Part shown: piece by piece, positions 36,725 through 48,100 of the stretch
How positions within the stretch are numbered: position 1 is the stretch's first letter
How the letters are laid out: every line of letters begins with the position of its first letter
DNA from: Mallotus nudiflorus
Lineage: Eukaryota; Streptophyta; Magnoliopsida; Malpighiales; Euphorbiaceae
Direction: 5' to 3'
NCBI GenBank assembly: GCA_947683625.1
Contig: CANTUR010000239.1
Coordinates: forward strand, 6,863,001 to 6,927,000
Length of the DNA: 64,000 nucleotides
Notes under the pieces: generated by a model
Databases searched by the model: none
The model's input: the letters and a program-made list of their open reading frames with translations, nothing else
What the model was told of the DNA's origin: nothing
Position numbers and translations under genes: made by a program

Positions 36725-38709
36725 ACAAGGGGGTCTCTGCTTTGGTTAGTTTATGCCATTTGATTGCATCCTTAGTTACTCTGGTCTATTGAGGCATCAA
36801 GTACTAAAAAATTTGGATATTGCAGCCCCACATCAACAGTTGGCACTGTAGCTGACAAATAGGATGTTGTACATTAGGAGTGAGTTCTCATTGTCTTTGA
36901 TGTAAAGCATATTATACCACAGTTCGATTTTTCTTTTCCAGATATTGGAAAAGTTCAGCTACCTGCAAAATTATTTTTGTCAATTCTTTGCACGGAATAG
37001 TTCTTATTCCCTGCTTTTCTATAGCAAAAAAAAAAAAAATGTAAATTATGCTTTGTAAAGTACTGCCATTCTGTTGATTTGGAATGGATAAATTCTTATG
37101 TTGATGGAATGATTCATGAGGCTAATCTAGCCAATGGATGACAATCAATGTACCAAAATTTAATTCCATTTGGATGTACTAAGAAAAGTAACCAAAGTCT
37201 AAAGGTCGACTTGAAATTTGTTTCTATTTTTTGAATATTGAGAAATTGTTGCTTGCAATAGTGTCTTGTTTCATGAACTTTGATGCAAATATCCACCTTG
37301 ACAAATGATATTGCACTGTAAAAAGCCAATAGTTGAAATCATTTTTGAAGCTAGAGTCGAGAATACATATAAATTAGTTAGTTATTGATGGTAACTGGTA
37401 ACAACAAATCATATTTATAGAAGAAAATCCATAAGCAATCTCGGAATGGTGAGCCATCAATTGATCCTCACAGTATGACCTAAGATCCTGACCAACTTGA
37501 TTTCACTGTAGACAAACCCTGAGACTGCTAGATAAACTTCAGCCATCTGCCATAAGCATTAAATGCTATGCAGATAAGTGCAACTTCCTAACGTTTCCCT
37601 CCAAAAGTCTTTCTGCAGAAAGAGATCAAATTAAAAAAAAAAAAAGGGTAAATTCACTGATTCCAGCCTTATTTTTCCTCCACCACCACTCATATTCTCT
37701 CTTTTCTTTTTCCGCCACCACCACCACTGACTTTATTATCGGAATGGGGATGCCGGTCAACAGCTAGCACCCCTCCTAATTTGTTGCTACAAGACCAAGA
37801 GTTAACAGTAATTTGACTTGAGTCCCATTTGTACCAATGACCTCAAGAGAGCTAGCTCAATGACCTTTTACAAGTCTTGAGCTTTAATACTTCAGCAGTC
37901 AATGTACCAAACATAGCATCACGTCAATTAAGTGAAAGAGCTACGCACGTCCTCTCAAAGGAGAGGCTTTAATTTAAAAAACTGAGAATTAAATCTTCGG
38001 CTTCAACAATATCTCAATGGGAGTGAGCTGGGAATTTCGCTGTTCAAAAAGCATAGTCTTAGGTAGATCCAGTCATCCATTAATGGAAACAAACTCTTTA
38101 CATTCGTTAACTAGCCCTACTGTAAAAAAAAAAACAATAGAAGACTATATTGATTCCACTTTTTTCTCTCACTTCTTCGTCTTCTACTTGTTGTATTCTT
38201 TTACAACGAAGTACTTAGGTTTCCCTAAGGCTTGTAATTCAGCAGAGACAAACAAAAATATTTCTGTTTCAGTAGTGCCTCAGTGTTTACAAGCTTTCAT
38301 ATATGGTGTCATAACTATGCCTAGAAGGTGCAATTTACGTGTAGCTACTTAAATCTTTCTTGTTTCCCTGTCTTAGGGGAATAAAGGATACAAACAAAAA
38401 AAGACAGCAATTTTTTAACACAAGGGGAAACAAAGAGAGAAGATTTTATTCTCAGCAACACATTTGTGATAAACTGCATGTAAAGAGCATAAATGAATGT
38501 GGACACGTGATCACAGAGAGTTGTAAGAAACAGATAAATGATCTTCTGAAAAATGTGAACATTCCTTTCACAACTAAAATCTGCCATGAGAATGTATCGA
38601 GGCAGAGGTTACAAACAGGAAAAGAAATGCCACATTGTCTCCATAGTGCAGCATGATTATGAGAAGTGTAACTAATGCTGAGAATTAAATTTGTGGTCTT
38701 GTCAGGGCA
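36725..38709. other. Intergenic region between two convergent genes (both 3' UTRs)
   Basis: It contains the 3' UTR of the tomosyn-like gene and, at its right end, that of the SELT-like gene (- strand). A possible 3' UTR intron of the first gene runs from GTATGA at 36719 to TGCAG at 36835. The frames at 38017-38352, 38345-38587 and 38360-38656 have no recognisable domain. 37690-37745 is rich in CCACCACC and TTTTC. No other gene was seen. Confidence 0.5.
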
Positions 38710-40331
38710 CTATGACCAGACACCTTCATCACCATGGACAATTCTTGTATTAGCAAGTTTTTGGCCAACAAGATCTCTCAACTCAATTTCACCAGGGAAT
38801 CTGTTTTCTGACAGCTTGGAGAAAACCTACAATATCCAAGGACAAACAATAAAGAGAAGGACGTGAAAAAGTAGGTCTTCATATATCCAACATGCAGCAT
38901 CATGAAAGTTGTCCAGATAATTAAAGGCCATATTACAAGACAAGACTTTTGCTACCTAAGGTCCAAAACTGCAGTACCCATTCAAAGAATCATAACCAAA
39001 AGTCATGTGCCCAAATGAAAAGCCAGTACGAGACATCATAAAAGGATTACAATCTTACCAATTCACCATTGCAATATACTTCAAAAGCACCAGAACTCTG
39101 GAGGAAAGATTGGATGAAGTTCCCGAAGAGCCAAGTGCTTGCAATACTTCCAAACTTGTTTGCACGTAAAGAGTAGTACCAAGGAGGTGGAACTGCAAAT
39201 CCCAACCTTGGAAAAATATGTTCACCTGCCGTTATTATTCCAATGATTCCAAATTGAACAACTGGTACAACTTTGCTCAGCAATCGCTTTGGAAGTGGGG
39301 GAGGATAGTTTGCCAAAACAATGTTAATCCCTGGAAATTGTGCTTCCAGCATGTTTTTCATAGTCATAGCAGTTGCTCTGCCAAAAAATAAATAATGATA
39401 GTAAGGCAACCCAAAATAAAATACAGTAAGAACTAAAAAACACATGCAATGATCTTCTATGAAGATAACACAATACAAATTTCCCACTTATAGTTAAGCA
39501 AATAAAATGCCTCTATTTTGGCTTCATGTAATACTGTTGCAGATGAGGGGTGTAGAGCTATTAGATATGAACCCATATAGTCAATGTCAAAATGATCTCT
39601 CCAGCTATGAACCCATATAGTCAATGTCAAAATGATCTCTCCAGCTATTGAAAACAAACATAATTAAGCAAAAAAAAAAAAAAAAAAAAAGGAAAGAAAA
39701 TTTGCTTTAAAGCTATACACAATGAGATGATGGTTTAGTTCCACTGTTCTTGAATGTTCAAGAATGAATTTACACATGCAAAGAAAAACAAAGAAAAAAC
39801 TTGAATCAAACAAACCCATGTTGATATTACAAGCAAGAATCCAAAAGCATACAAACTATAAAGAAACAATAATAACCAAAGCAATTAAAATCAAAAGAAA
39901 AAAAAAAAAAAGAATCTGAAACCCCAATTCAATACCCAGTAAAAACAACTGAAATAAAATACCTATAAGAACAAGAAGCACAGAAGTCAATGCTAACAGT
40001 GCTGCCAATGCCAATACCACTTCCTACTCCTCCAATAACGCTAGATGATGATTTCTGCATTGAAGAACATCACTAAATACGCGATCTTTTCAACAAAGAA
40101 CATATATTAATACTTAAACAAAAAGAAAAGATTAAAGAAAACCTGGGTTGGGAATTGAAGAAGCTGTTGAGGCTGTTGGAGAAGATGATTGGGATTAGAT
40201 TGAACTTTAAGGGTATTATGATGAACATGCTGAGGAGGTTTAGGAGGTGGTGGTACTGCGAACAGATTTAAAACATCTGAGAAAAATAGAAAAAGGGGTA
40301 GCCCCAGTAGCAATAGCTGAGATCGGTCCAT
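38710..40331 (-). CDS. SELT: Selenoprotein-T-like (SelT) ER membrane oxidoreductase, Cys form, 4 exons
   Basis: A thioredoxin-like protein of the SelT family, expected in the ER/secretory membranes. Exons on the - strand: 40331-40143, 40054-39963, 39377-39059, 38826-38710. They total 717 bases, 238 residues plus a TAG stop, in frame with GT-AG introns. Residues 5-24 are a hydrophobic signal or anchor (LLLLGLPLFLFFSDVLNLF), followed by a Pro/Gln/His-rich linker. The redox motif is CASC at residues 88-91 (FCASCSYR), where animal SelT has Cys-x-x-Sec. A second hydrophobic segment, VVPVVQFGIIGIITAG, is the family's membrane-associated stretch. The C-terminus ends HGDEGVWS. No in-frame TGA and no need for a SECIS element. 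The protein is close to the usual plant length. The ATG chosen is the first in frame, followed directly by the hydrophobic segment. Confidence 0.95.
39566..39645. repeat. Perfect 40-bp tandem duplication in SELT intron 2
   Basis: Two identical 40-base copies (starting TATGAACCCATATAGTCAAT) sit head to tail in the intron between exons 2 and 3. A recent slippage or repair event; no splice signal is affected. Confidence 0.95.
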
Positions 40332-40580
40332 TGCAAAGAGACGCACACACGGCACTCGATCACCGAAGCCAACCAGAGACCGAAGGAAGCCGATGATGAA
40401 ATTAGTTATGCGGTTAAAAAAATGGTGCTTCCTTTTATTCTTAGCCGTTGGATCATTCCCCAGCGATTCCCTCGAGGTTTTTTTTTTTTTTTTGAGAAAA
40501 TATTTTTGGCACAAATTGTAACAAAAAAATTTGCACAAATTAATTAATGCAATAAAAAAATTACTTATATATTAACAGTA
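40332..40580 (-). promoter_or_regulatory. Upstream region of the SELT-like gene
   Basis: The 250 bases before the SELT ATG are less AT-rich than the flanks (GCACACACGGCACTCGATC near 40343-40362) and probably hold the 5' UTR and core promoter. No clear TATA box can be assigned. The T-run at 40478-40493 and the Helitron start beyond it bound the region. Confidence 0.4.
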
Positions 40581-40618
40581 AAAAATCTATATCTATATGT
40601 ATATATCTATGTATTAAA

Positions 40619-41660
40619 GGCCGAATATACTTTTTCATCCATAAACTTTACCTTTTTTTTTTTTTTTTTGCTATTTTGACACATAATTTTTTTTAACTAA
40701 TAATATATATAAACTTCTATTTAGATCGATTTCATCCATGGATAATATTTTTTATTCTATTTTACACATCATTTTATAGCATGAACAAGCGTGTGAGCCC
40801 AATAAATGTAAGACGCATGGTTGGTGAAAGAAGAGCTGACGTGTTAATGTGAACTGACGTGTCCATAAGTGAAATTGGTCCAAAATAAAAGTTCATATGT
40901 TCAATTGGTTAATTTTTAAAGTTAATACATGAAATAAACTAAAGGGATGAAAAGAGGTATTCAGCCTTTTTTTTTTTAATAGAAACACTATATAATTGGA
41001 CATTAAAAATTAAAATAAATTATTTACTAAATAAATTATAATATATTTAACAAAAATTATAATTTTATTCTAATAATAAATTTTTTAAAATATTTTTACA
41101 ATAAAAATTTATATATTGTATATCTAAAATTAAATTATTAAACATAAAAATTATAAGTTAACTCGTAAGCTTATATTCAAACTTGTTTACGAGCTTCATG
41201 ACTCTTTTAAATTTTTTTAGGTTAGTTAATATTCAATAATTTTAGCCAATATTAATATAAAAATTCTAATAAATTATTTTAATTTAGCCAAGTTAATCAA
41301 TTTTAATAAACGTATTTATCTAATTAAAATTAAATAAAAATTATTAGCATAACAATAAAAAAGTTAAATTTATCACTAATATTTCATTAAACTTATAATA
41401 GAAGTTCATATGTGCAATTGGTTAATTTTGAAAATTCATGGGTGAAATGAACCAAAAGTGTAAAGTTTAGGGGTGAAATGTTTGACATGTATGCCCACAT
41501 GTGCCATGTCATTGTGCGTCCTTCACACATGTTTGGTTATGTCTAATCATGGGTAAAATTGGTCTAAAATAGAAGTTTAAATGTGTTATTGGTTAAAAAA
41601 AATTGATGTGTGAAATAAGCAAAAAGAGTAAAGTTCATGGGTAAAAAAGGGTATTCGGCC
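40619..41660. mobile_element. TIR element (GGCCGAATA...), MULE-like, inside a Helitron
   Basis: The left end GGCCGAATATACTTTTTCATCC and the right end, reverse-complemented, GGCCGAATACCCTTTTTTACCC are inverted repeats. They extend to AAACTTTAC / GAACTTTAC. The flanks TGTATTAAA (40610-40618) and TATATTAAA (41661-41669) match at 8 of 9, which fits a MULE-type insertion. A second right-type end (GAGGTATTCAGCC) lies inside at about 40960-40972, so the element may be a shorter MITE plus a rearranged copy. Repeated phrases such as AAGTTCATATGTTCAATTGGTTAATTTT occur at 40890 and 41402. No coding frame. Confidence 0.65.
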
Positions 41661-42553
41661 TATATTAAATGTTGAACTACTAAGAAGTGTTTATTTTCAC
41701 ATTTGAGTATTCACTCTAAAATCTAATGTGTCAAACCATTAAAAATTCTAATTTTATTAAAAATAAAATATTTACTATATATTTATTTAGTATTATTTTT
41801 TAACTAAAACATCATTAGACATATCTCGGTACTACTCAAATTCTAAAAATATTTATATACTACATATTTTTCTATCTTAAATCATTCAAATATTTATTTA
41901 GTATTATTTTTCAATTTAAACACTACTTTTTTTTAACAATATTAAAACACTGCTATTTATACTATAATACTAACTAATAATTTTAAAAACTAATCTTATT
42001 ATAACTAAAAATTATGGTAAAAAAAATTAAAGAAAATAAAATTAATATGATATATTTTATTTTTAATTTATTAAACTAAAAATTTGAAAAGTGTTTATTT
42101 TCACAATTTAGCATTAACTCTTAAAATTTTATGTGTTGAATTATTAAAATTCACAATATTTTCTAAAAAAATTCATATTTATTTAAATACACGTGTTTTA
42201 TTTAATATAAAATACTCTAATATAATTACAATTAAAACATTACTCTTCATTTTCAATAATGTCTTTTATTTTAGTCGAAAGATTCTATTGTATTCAAATA
42301 AAAGCACTTTTATTTTTTTAACCTAAAAATAAAAAAGTATAATTTTTTCACCCATTTTCTATATTTATTTTATTTTATTTATTCAATAATTATTATTATT
42401 ATGCATATTAAAAATAATATGTACTCTTAATAAAAAAATAATAAATTCTAACTTTTATATTTGATTAATTTGTGGTTTTATTTTATTATAATTATTTATT
42501 TTAAGATATATATATTACTTACAGTCCGCGCAAAGCGGGAATTCACGACTAGT
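41661..42553 (+). mobile_element. Non-autonomous Helitron A (5' tip displaced to before 40619)
   Basis: It ends with the hairpin-forming TCCGCGCAAAGCGGGA and then CTAGT (42549-42553), the Helitron 3' signature (CTRRT). The 5' part TATTAAATGTTGAACTACTAAG matches the start of Helitron B. The original tip probably lies at about 40585-40618 (TCTATATC...GTATTAAA), left of the TIR element. No Rep/helicase is present. The frame at 42084-42326 inside is not credited. Confidence 0.7.
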
Positions 42554-43570
42554 ATATATTAAATGCTGAGACCTAAAGTCATTAGGCTAAAAATTTGACA
42601 AATGTCAAATTTTATATTTAAGTATTCACTCTAAAAGTTAATGTGTCAAACTATTAAAAATTCTAATTTTTATTGAAATAAAATATTTATTATTATAATT
42701 TTTTAATATTATTTTTTAACTAAAATACTAAAATAAATATTTCAATACTGCTTAAATTTTGAAAGAATTTATATAATATGTAAATCACTCAATCATTTTT
42801 TCTAAACCATTAGAAATTTTATTTTTAAAAATTTTCTTAACTAAAACACTATTATACTAAGTAAATAGATACAAATAGTGATAAAAAAAGTTAGAAATAA
42901 AATAGGACTTTTAAAGTGATTTTTTAATATTTTTTAACTAAAATATTATGAATTTTAATATTATATGAGTGATTGGGTTGTAAATATACCTTATGAACTG
43001 TCTTTGTTATTATGATGTTTGTTTAATGAATTTTTATTCGGCCAAAAAAAAACATAATCCACAAATATGTATAATTCTTATATTAATAATATAATAATAC
43101 GGAACAACCAAATCCAATATATAATTAAAAATAATAACAATATAATGTTTAAATTAATTATTCGATAGGTATTTTTTATTTTTATTATTATTATTATTAA
43201 ATTAATATTGGAGAATGTTGTATGTATCATTTACACTATTTTTTATTAATTATTTTAATACACATAAAATTTTAATTTTTTCAGCTCATAATATTATAGT
43301 TTCTACTATAATATATAGTAAATTTCCTATTTGGTTATTAAAAATTAGAAAATTCAAATATAAATAAAATTTAAGCAAAAAATAAACTTTCTTTTGTAAT
43401 AAAATTTAAAATAATTATTAAATTTAATTGAAATCCATAACTATCAATGTAATAATAATATTTATCAAAAAAAAAAAAATTTAATTAATTAAATTATTTA
43501 AGATTTTAAAATAATTTAATAAAATATATATTAATTTGTAGTCTATGCATTTCCCGGATTTACCACTAGT
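42554..43570 (+). mobile_element. Non-autonomous Helitron B, head to tail with A
   Basis: It begins directly after the CTAGT of Helitron A with ATATATTAAATGCTGAG. It runs through the family body (TTCACTCTAAAAGTTAATGTGTCAAAC, ACTAAAACACTATTATACTAAG) and ends TTTACCACTAGT (43566-43570). The 3' hairpin is decayed (GTCTATGCATTTCCCGGAT). Confidence 0.65.
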
Positions 43571-43614
43571 TACTTATAAATATATTACTAATATAGTTAC
43601 TTATTGATGTGTGT

Positions 43615-44428
43615 AATTTTTACATATATTTGAGTTGATTTTTAATGAATTTTTAATAATTAATTAGTTTAATTTGGGTAGAATATAGATTTAATTAGGA
43701 ATTATTTTAGTTTAGAGTTTCGTTTAGGTTTTACTTGATTTTAGCATAATTTTAGTTCAATTAGGAATTTTATTTAAGTATCAATTAGTGTTTCCTTTTT
43801 TGTAAGAGAATTAGCAAAAAATTCCAAAATAGCCAAGGATTTGCCTGACATGGCCATGACATGGGCGTGCTCCTGCTCGTGCCATGCACTGGAAGAGAAG
43901 ACTTTGGTGCATGACTTGCAACACGACCATATGCTAGGCCATGTTTGCATTGGGAATTAAAAGAACATTAGACATAAGTTCAGGCGCGGTCATGTTATAA
44001 ATTGTGTACTCTTTTGTTTGATTTAAAGAAAATGTGAAGATTGACCACGGTTATCACACGGCCATGTTATAGGCCGTGTGAGAATATGGAAATCTGGCTC
44101 GAGCCACACTAGAGGCCGTGCTGAAAAGAAAAAATTGAGCACAGATAGAGACATGGCTGTGGCTAGGTCATGTTGAATGAAGAAAGTTTTGCTTTTTGAA
44201 TAAGGCTTCGGAATTTAAGAGCAAATAGGTATTTATCAAGCTTTTCTTATATAAGGGGGCATTCAAAAGTATTTTTCATTCATTCTTGCACATTTTAAAA
44301 GCCACAAACAAGTCCTCAAAGGAGAAGAAGAAGATTTCACGCAAGATTCAAAAGTTTCATCTATTGTTTCTTCTTCATCTTTTATTCTTTTAATTATGTT
44401 TGTGTTATTCACCACCATTATGCGTGGT
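43615..44428 (+). mobile_element. Left part of an old Gypsy-type LTR, split by the LARD-like element
   Basis: It starts TGATGTGTGTAATTTTTACATATATTTGAG, a start I recall from plant Gypsy LTRs, and holds GGCCATGT/ACATGGCC-type repeats (43850-44170). It is broken at ATTATGCGTGGT (44428). The continuation GTGGCTAAACTCCTTTTAGGG is at 59324. Joining these gives the familiar LTR phrase 'ATGCGTGGCTAAA', which supports the split. The far end and its flank duplication were not found. Confidence 0.55.
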
Positions 44429-45148
44429 TGTTTCTCCAATTTTTAGGTTTAGGGATTAATTTATGATTGCGAGCGTGCCAGAGGAGAAATTCTTCAAAAT
44501 AAAATCGTGCTAGAGGAGAAATTCCTCAAAATAAAACCTAACTTCTTTTCAAACAGATGTGGATCCCTAAGTTCCTTTACCACAATTTGCTTGGATTTCA
44601 CAGATGAAAATAAATTTGAGAATAAAAAAACTATTTGAGCAAGTAAAGGGAAATTGAATTGATTTTAGAGCTTAATACAAAGTAAAAGATAAACAAGCTA
44701 AAGAGAATAACAGTGCTAAAATGATTAACTAATGATAATAGTTGACAATAGATATTTATAGATGATGTAGATGTGTATTGAATGTTGATGATGTTCATTG
44801 GTGATGTCCCTCTCTTGCTTTTATAGGCATTTTGACTTGCAGACTAAATCTTCAATTTATTTTCCAACAGCTTAAGGGTCCTCCATTTTTGGGTGAATTG
44901 ATTCACATAAATTGCTTCATCCCCAAGTTGATCTTTTTCCCCAAGCTTCTTACGAATAGTCATTCTTCTGGAATTTTCTTGCTTTGTCCCCAAGTTATAG
45001 TCAGTTCCAACCTCCAGCCTTTAATCTTTTAAGCTGCATTGATTATGAGTTGGGCTTATTAGGCTTTAAAATTTTAATCAAATTAAATGTGGCCATTAAT
45101 CTGATGGACTTCACATTTCAGCCAAAAAATTCAATTATGGCATAAACA
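44429..45148 (-). repeat. 3' LTR of the LARD-like element (left on + strand)
   Basis: 720 bases, TGTTTCTCCAATTTTTAGG to TTATGGCATAAACA. It aligns with 58614-59323, including GAGGAGAAATTCCTCAAAAT and AAACAAGCTAAA. The copies differ clearly, by eye well above 10 percent in places, so the insertion is old. Confidence 0.85.
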
Positions 45149-45160
45149 ATGCCCCCTGCA
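45149..45160 (-). promoter_or_regulatory. Polypurine tract next to the 3' LTR
   Basis: On the - strand GCAGGGGGCAT lies immediately upstream of the LTR start TGTTTATGCC. This is the position of the plus-strand primer in LTR retrotransposons and fixes the element's orientation. Confidence 0.65.
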
Positions 45161-48100
45161 TGTGATTTAGTTTGGGTAATCCAATGCTAATTTGCATGTA
45201 AAATAGCCATAAATATGTAGCTTAAATTCTCTTATTCTTTGCAAAATCAAAAGTGAAATTTGTTTTAAAAACCCAATTTACAAACAAAAAGATACTGAGG
45301 AATATTAACAAAGATAGGCCTAATATTGGTATCTCCAATTTTTGTCAAAGCAGTAAAATAGAAAAAATGAGCTTTAAGAAATTCTTTGCATTTTTCGAGC
45401 TCTTAATCTCAACCCAATCATTTTTCTTTCCCAGTAAAAATTTAAATTCAGAGTCAAATTCAAATTTTTGAAAAAATTAATTGGAGAAAATTAATTAATC
45501 ACTTACTAATTTTCTAATTTCCAAAAATTTCAGTGTTCTCCCAACACATATCTCTCAATTTTTACTCATTTTCCCCACATCTCCTTCAAAATTCAATTAC
45601 TTCTTCTTTTAAATGCCCAAAATTCACCACAAGCAACCTTACTTTCTCAACCACTCAAAGAAGTCCTTAGTTTTTATTTTCCCAACAAAATTCATTTATT
45701 TATTATTTTCTTCCTTTTCTTTCTTTCGCTTGTTCTCTTCTGCATTTTCTAGTCAGCTTGCTATTGCCTTATCTTTGCCAAACAGTAGTCGACCAACATC
45801 CTTCGTCGATTAGTAAGGGGCCACCATCTAACCACTAACTTGAGCAACCAAAGCTGATGCCTTCTTCAGCATTGTGGCACCTAGCAGTGAAATGTTGCTA
45901 CTTCTCATGACATCATCAACCCCCAATAACTCGCTATCGCTGTAAATCTCCAAGTAGTTATATTTCTTCAGCCTCACGAGCCACCACCCAACAACCTACC
46001 AATGTCTCACGAGCAGCAAGAAATGACTAGTAGCCTCTGCTCGGATTCTCATCACACACTGTTACAACCGTTGTGGAGTTGACAGCCAACCACCATGCGG
46101 ACTCATCCCCAAGTAGCATACCACTGACAACTTTCATTCCCACACCAACTGCAACCTCACTCATTCTTAAGGGATTTTTTAATAGCTTAAACTCCAATCA
46201 CCAGTTTTGCAATTTTGCAAGTACTTTGAGCAATTTCAAATCAACCTTCAAAAATAAAACTCTTCTTTAAGACAAAAAAGTTAATTAATAATTTTTCCTC
46301 TTTTTTGTATATTTTAAATGAACATCATGTTGTTTGAGAGCTTTAATTTTGAGATCAATTGCATATTGTGGCTTGATAGATTTTTGCTTTTAGAAAATGT
46401 GTTGGCATTTGCTCCAAGAATTTCAATTAGCATTTGATGTCTTTTAATTATTTTGATTCTAGCTGAAATTTTTATGGTATTTTCAAAATACACAGTACAG
46501 TGAAGTCACCATATCACCGAGATCAGTGTTGGAACTCCGAGCTCAGGCTTATCGGCCCTCACCCTCTATCTCCAACATAGATCTCACAAAAATCCCTTTC
46601 AGGTTGAGCTCTCAAAAATTTTGGGTCGGGTTATAATTCGGGTCACACACCTAAAATTCTAGCCATTTAACAATTTTGTTGGTGAACTTGAATAAATGGC
46701 CTTTATTTTGGACAAGAAAATTTTCTTAATGCTTTTTAATCATTTTGAAGATTTGCTTAGCCGAATGCCACTAATTTGATGATTTTGGCCATTCTCTAAG
46801 GCCTTGTTTCATCTTTGGATGCTTGTTATGTATTGAAATTTTATGCAAATACATTGTAGCCGAAAATTTTATTCATTTTAACGCACTAATTTGTTCACTT
46901 TGCTTTGTAAAATTCGATTTTATTTTGGCAATTCCCATGCTAAAATAATCTCTACAACTTTAAATTGCATAAAAGCATAATTTTGAGCCAAATTAATTCA
47001 AATACGCTTTGGCCATGTGCTTTGCTTATGCAACCCACTAGCATCCTAATGTGGCTTTATTTTGAATATTTTAGCTAAATTTATCTTAAACCAAAAATTA
47101 AAGTTCTCGGTTCACCATTTGCCATCCTTTAAAGTTAAGCTCTTTGAATCTATTCTATCAATTTATGCCAAAATAAAATCACAACCTTTAGAAAATAAAA
47201 ATTCACTTGCACTTGCTTGTTTGGCCACCATTGCTTTCTTGCTTAGCTATTTAAACTAGCCAAATTTATTTCAATCAAAATATTGAATTTTGGCTTACCA
47301 TTAGCTTTCTTTCAAGAAAATTTAAAATTTGGCTTTGAAACATGTTATACCTTTTTAATTAAATTCATGCATTAAATTTTGGCTTTTCACTTTCACCCAA
47401 ATATTGCCAAAATTTTGCATTTCTAGGATGGCCATTTGAAGTTTTAGCTTCAAAGATCACAAGATCAATTCTAATTATTCAAGTCAAAAGTGAATTGAAT
47501 TGTCTTTTAGCTTCAAATTGCCTTGGCACTTGGGTTGGTGCAATTTGTTTTCTTTTTAGCCAAAATTTATTCATTTTAACTCATTTGGCTTTGAACATTA
47601 GGAATTTTTGGCTCAAATTTTGGCAATGAATAAAGGGCATATCTTTTTTTGCCAAGAAGAATTTATTACCAATTTGATACTTCACTTTGATCATTCATGG
47701 GTATTCTTGTAGAAAATGGTCATGTTTTCCCCTTTTTAGCCAAGAAATCCAATTAGCCAATTTTTGTCCAATTATTATTCTATATGCTTTTTGTCAATGG
47801 TAATTATTTGTTTGATGCTCCCATATCTTAAGTAGGTCAGAAAATGTTAATTAAACTTGGTTTTCTAAAAGCCATTTTAAATTTCAACTGAAGTATAAAG
47901 GAATTTTCCGGCTTCCACCTTGTGCATTTGTTGAACAGAATTAAGATTCTATGAATTTCATTTTAGCAAGAAATGCCAAAATAATGATATGGAAAGCAAA
48001 TATTATTTTTGGCTTAATAAACCAAAAATTTCCTAGTCTAGATGCAATTTTGGCCTCTAGAGCTAAAATAAAAATGCACATTAATTCTTACTTCTATTTT

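Noticed and set aside
38017..38656. Three overlapping frames between the convergent genes
   Set aside because: No domain, frames on both strands, position fits 3' UTR and intergenic DNA.
42084..42326. 80-codon frame
   Set aside because: Lies inside a non-autonomous Helitron; Ile/Phe/Leu-rich composition follows AT content.
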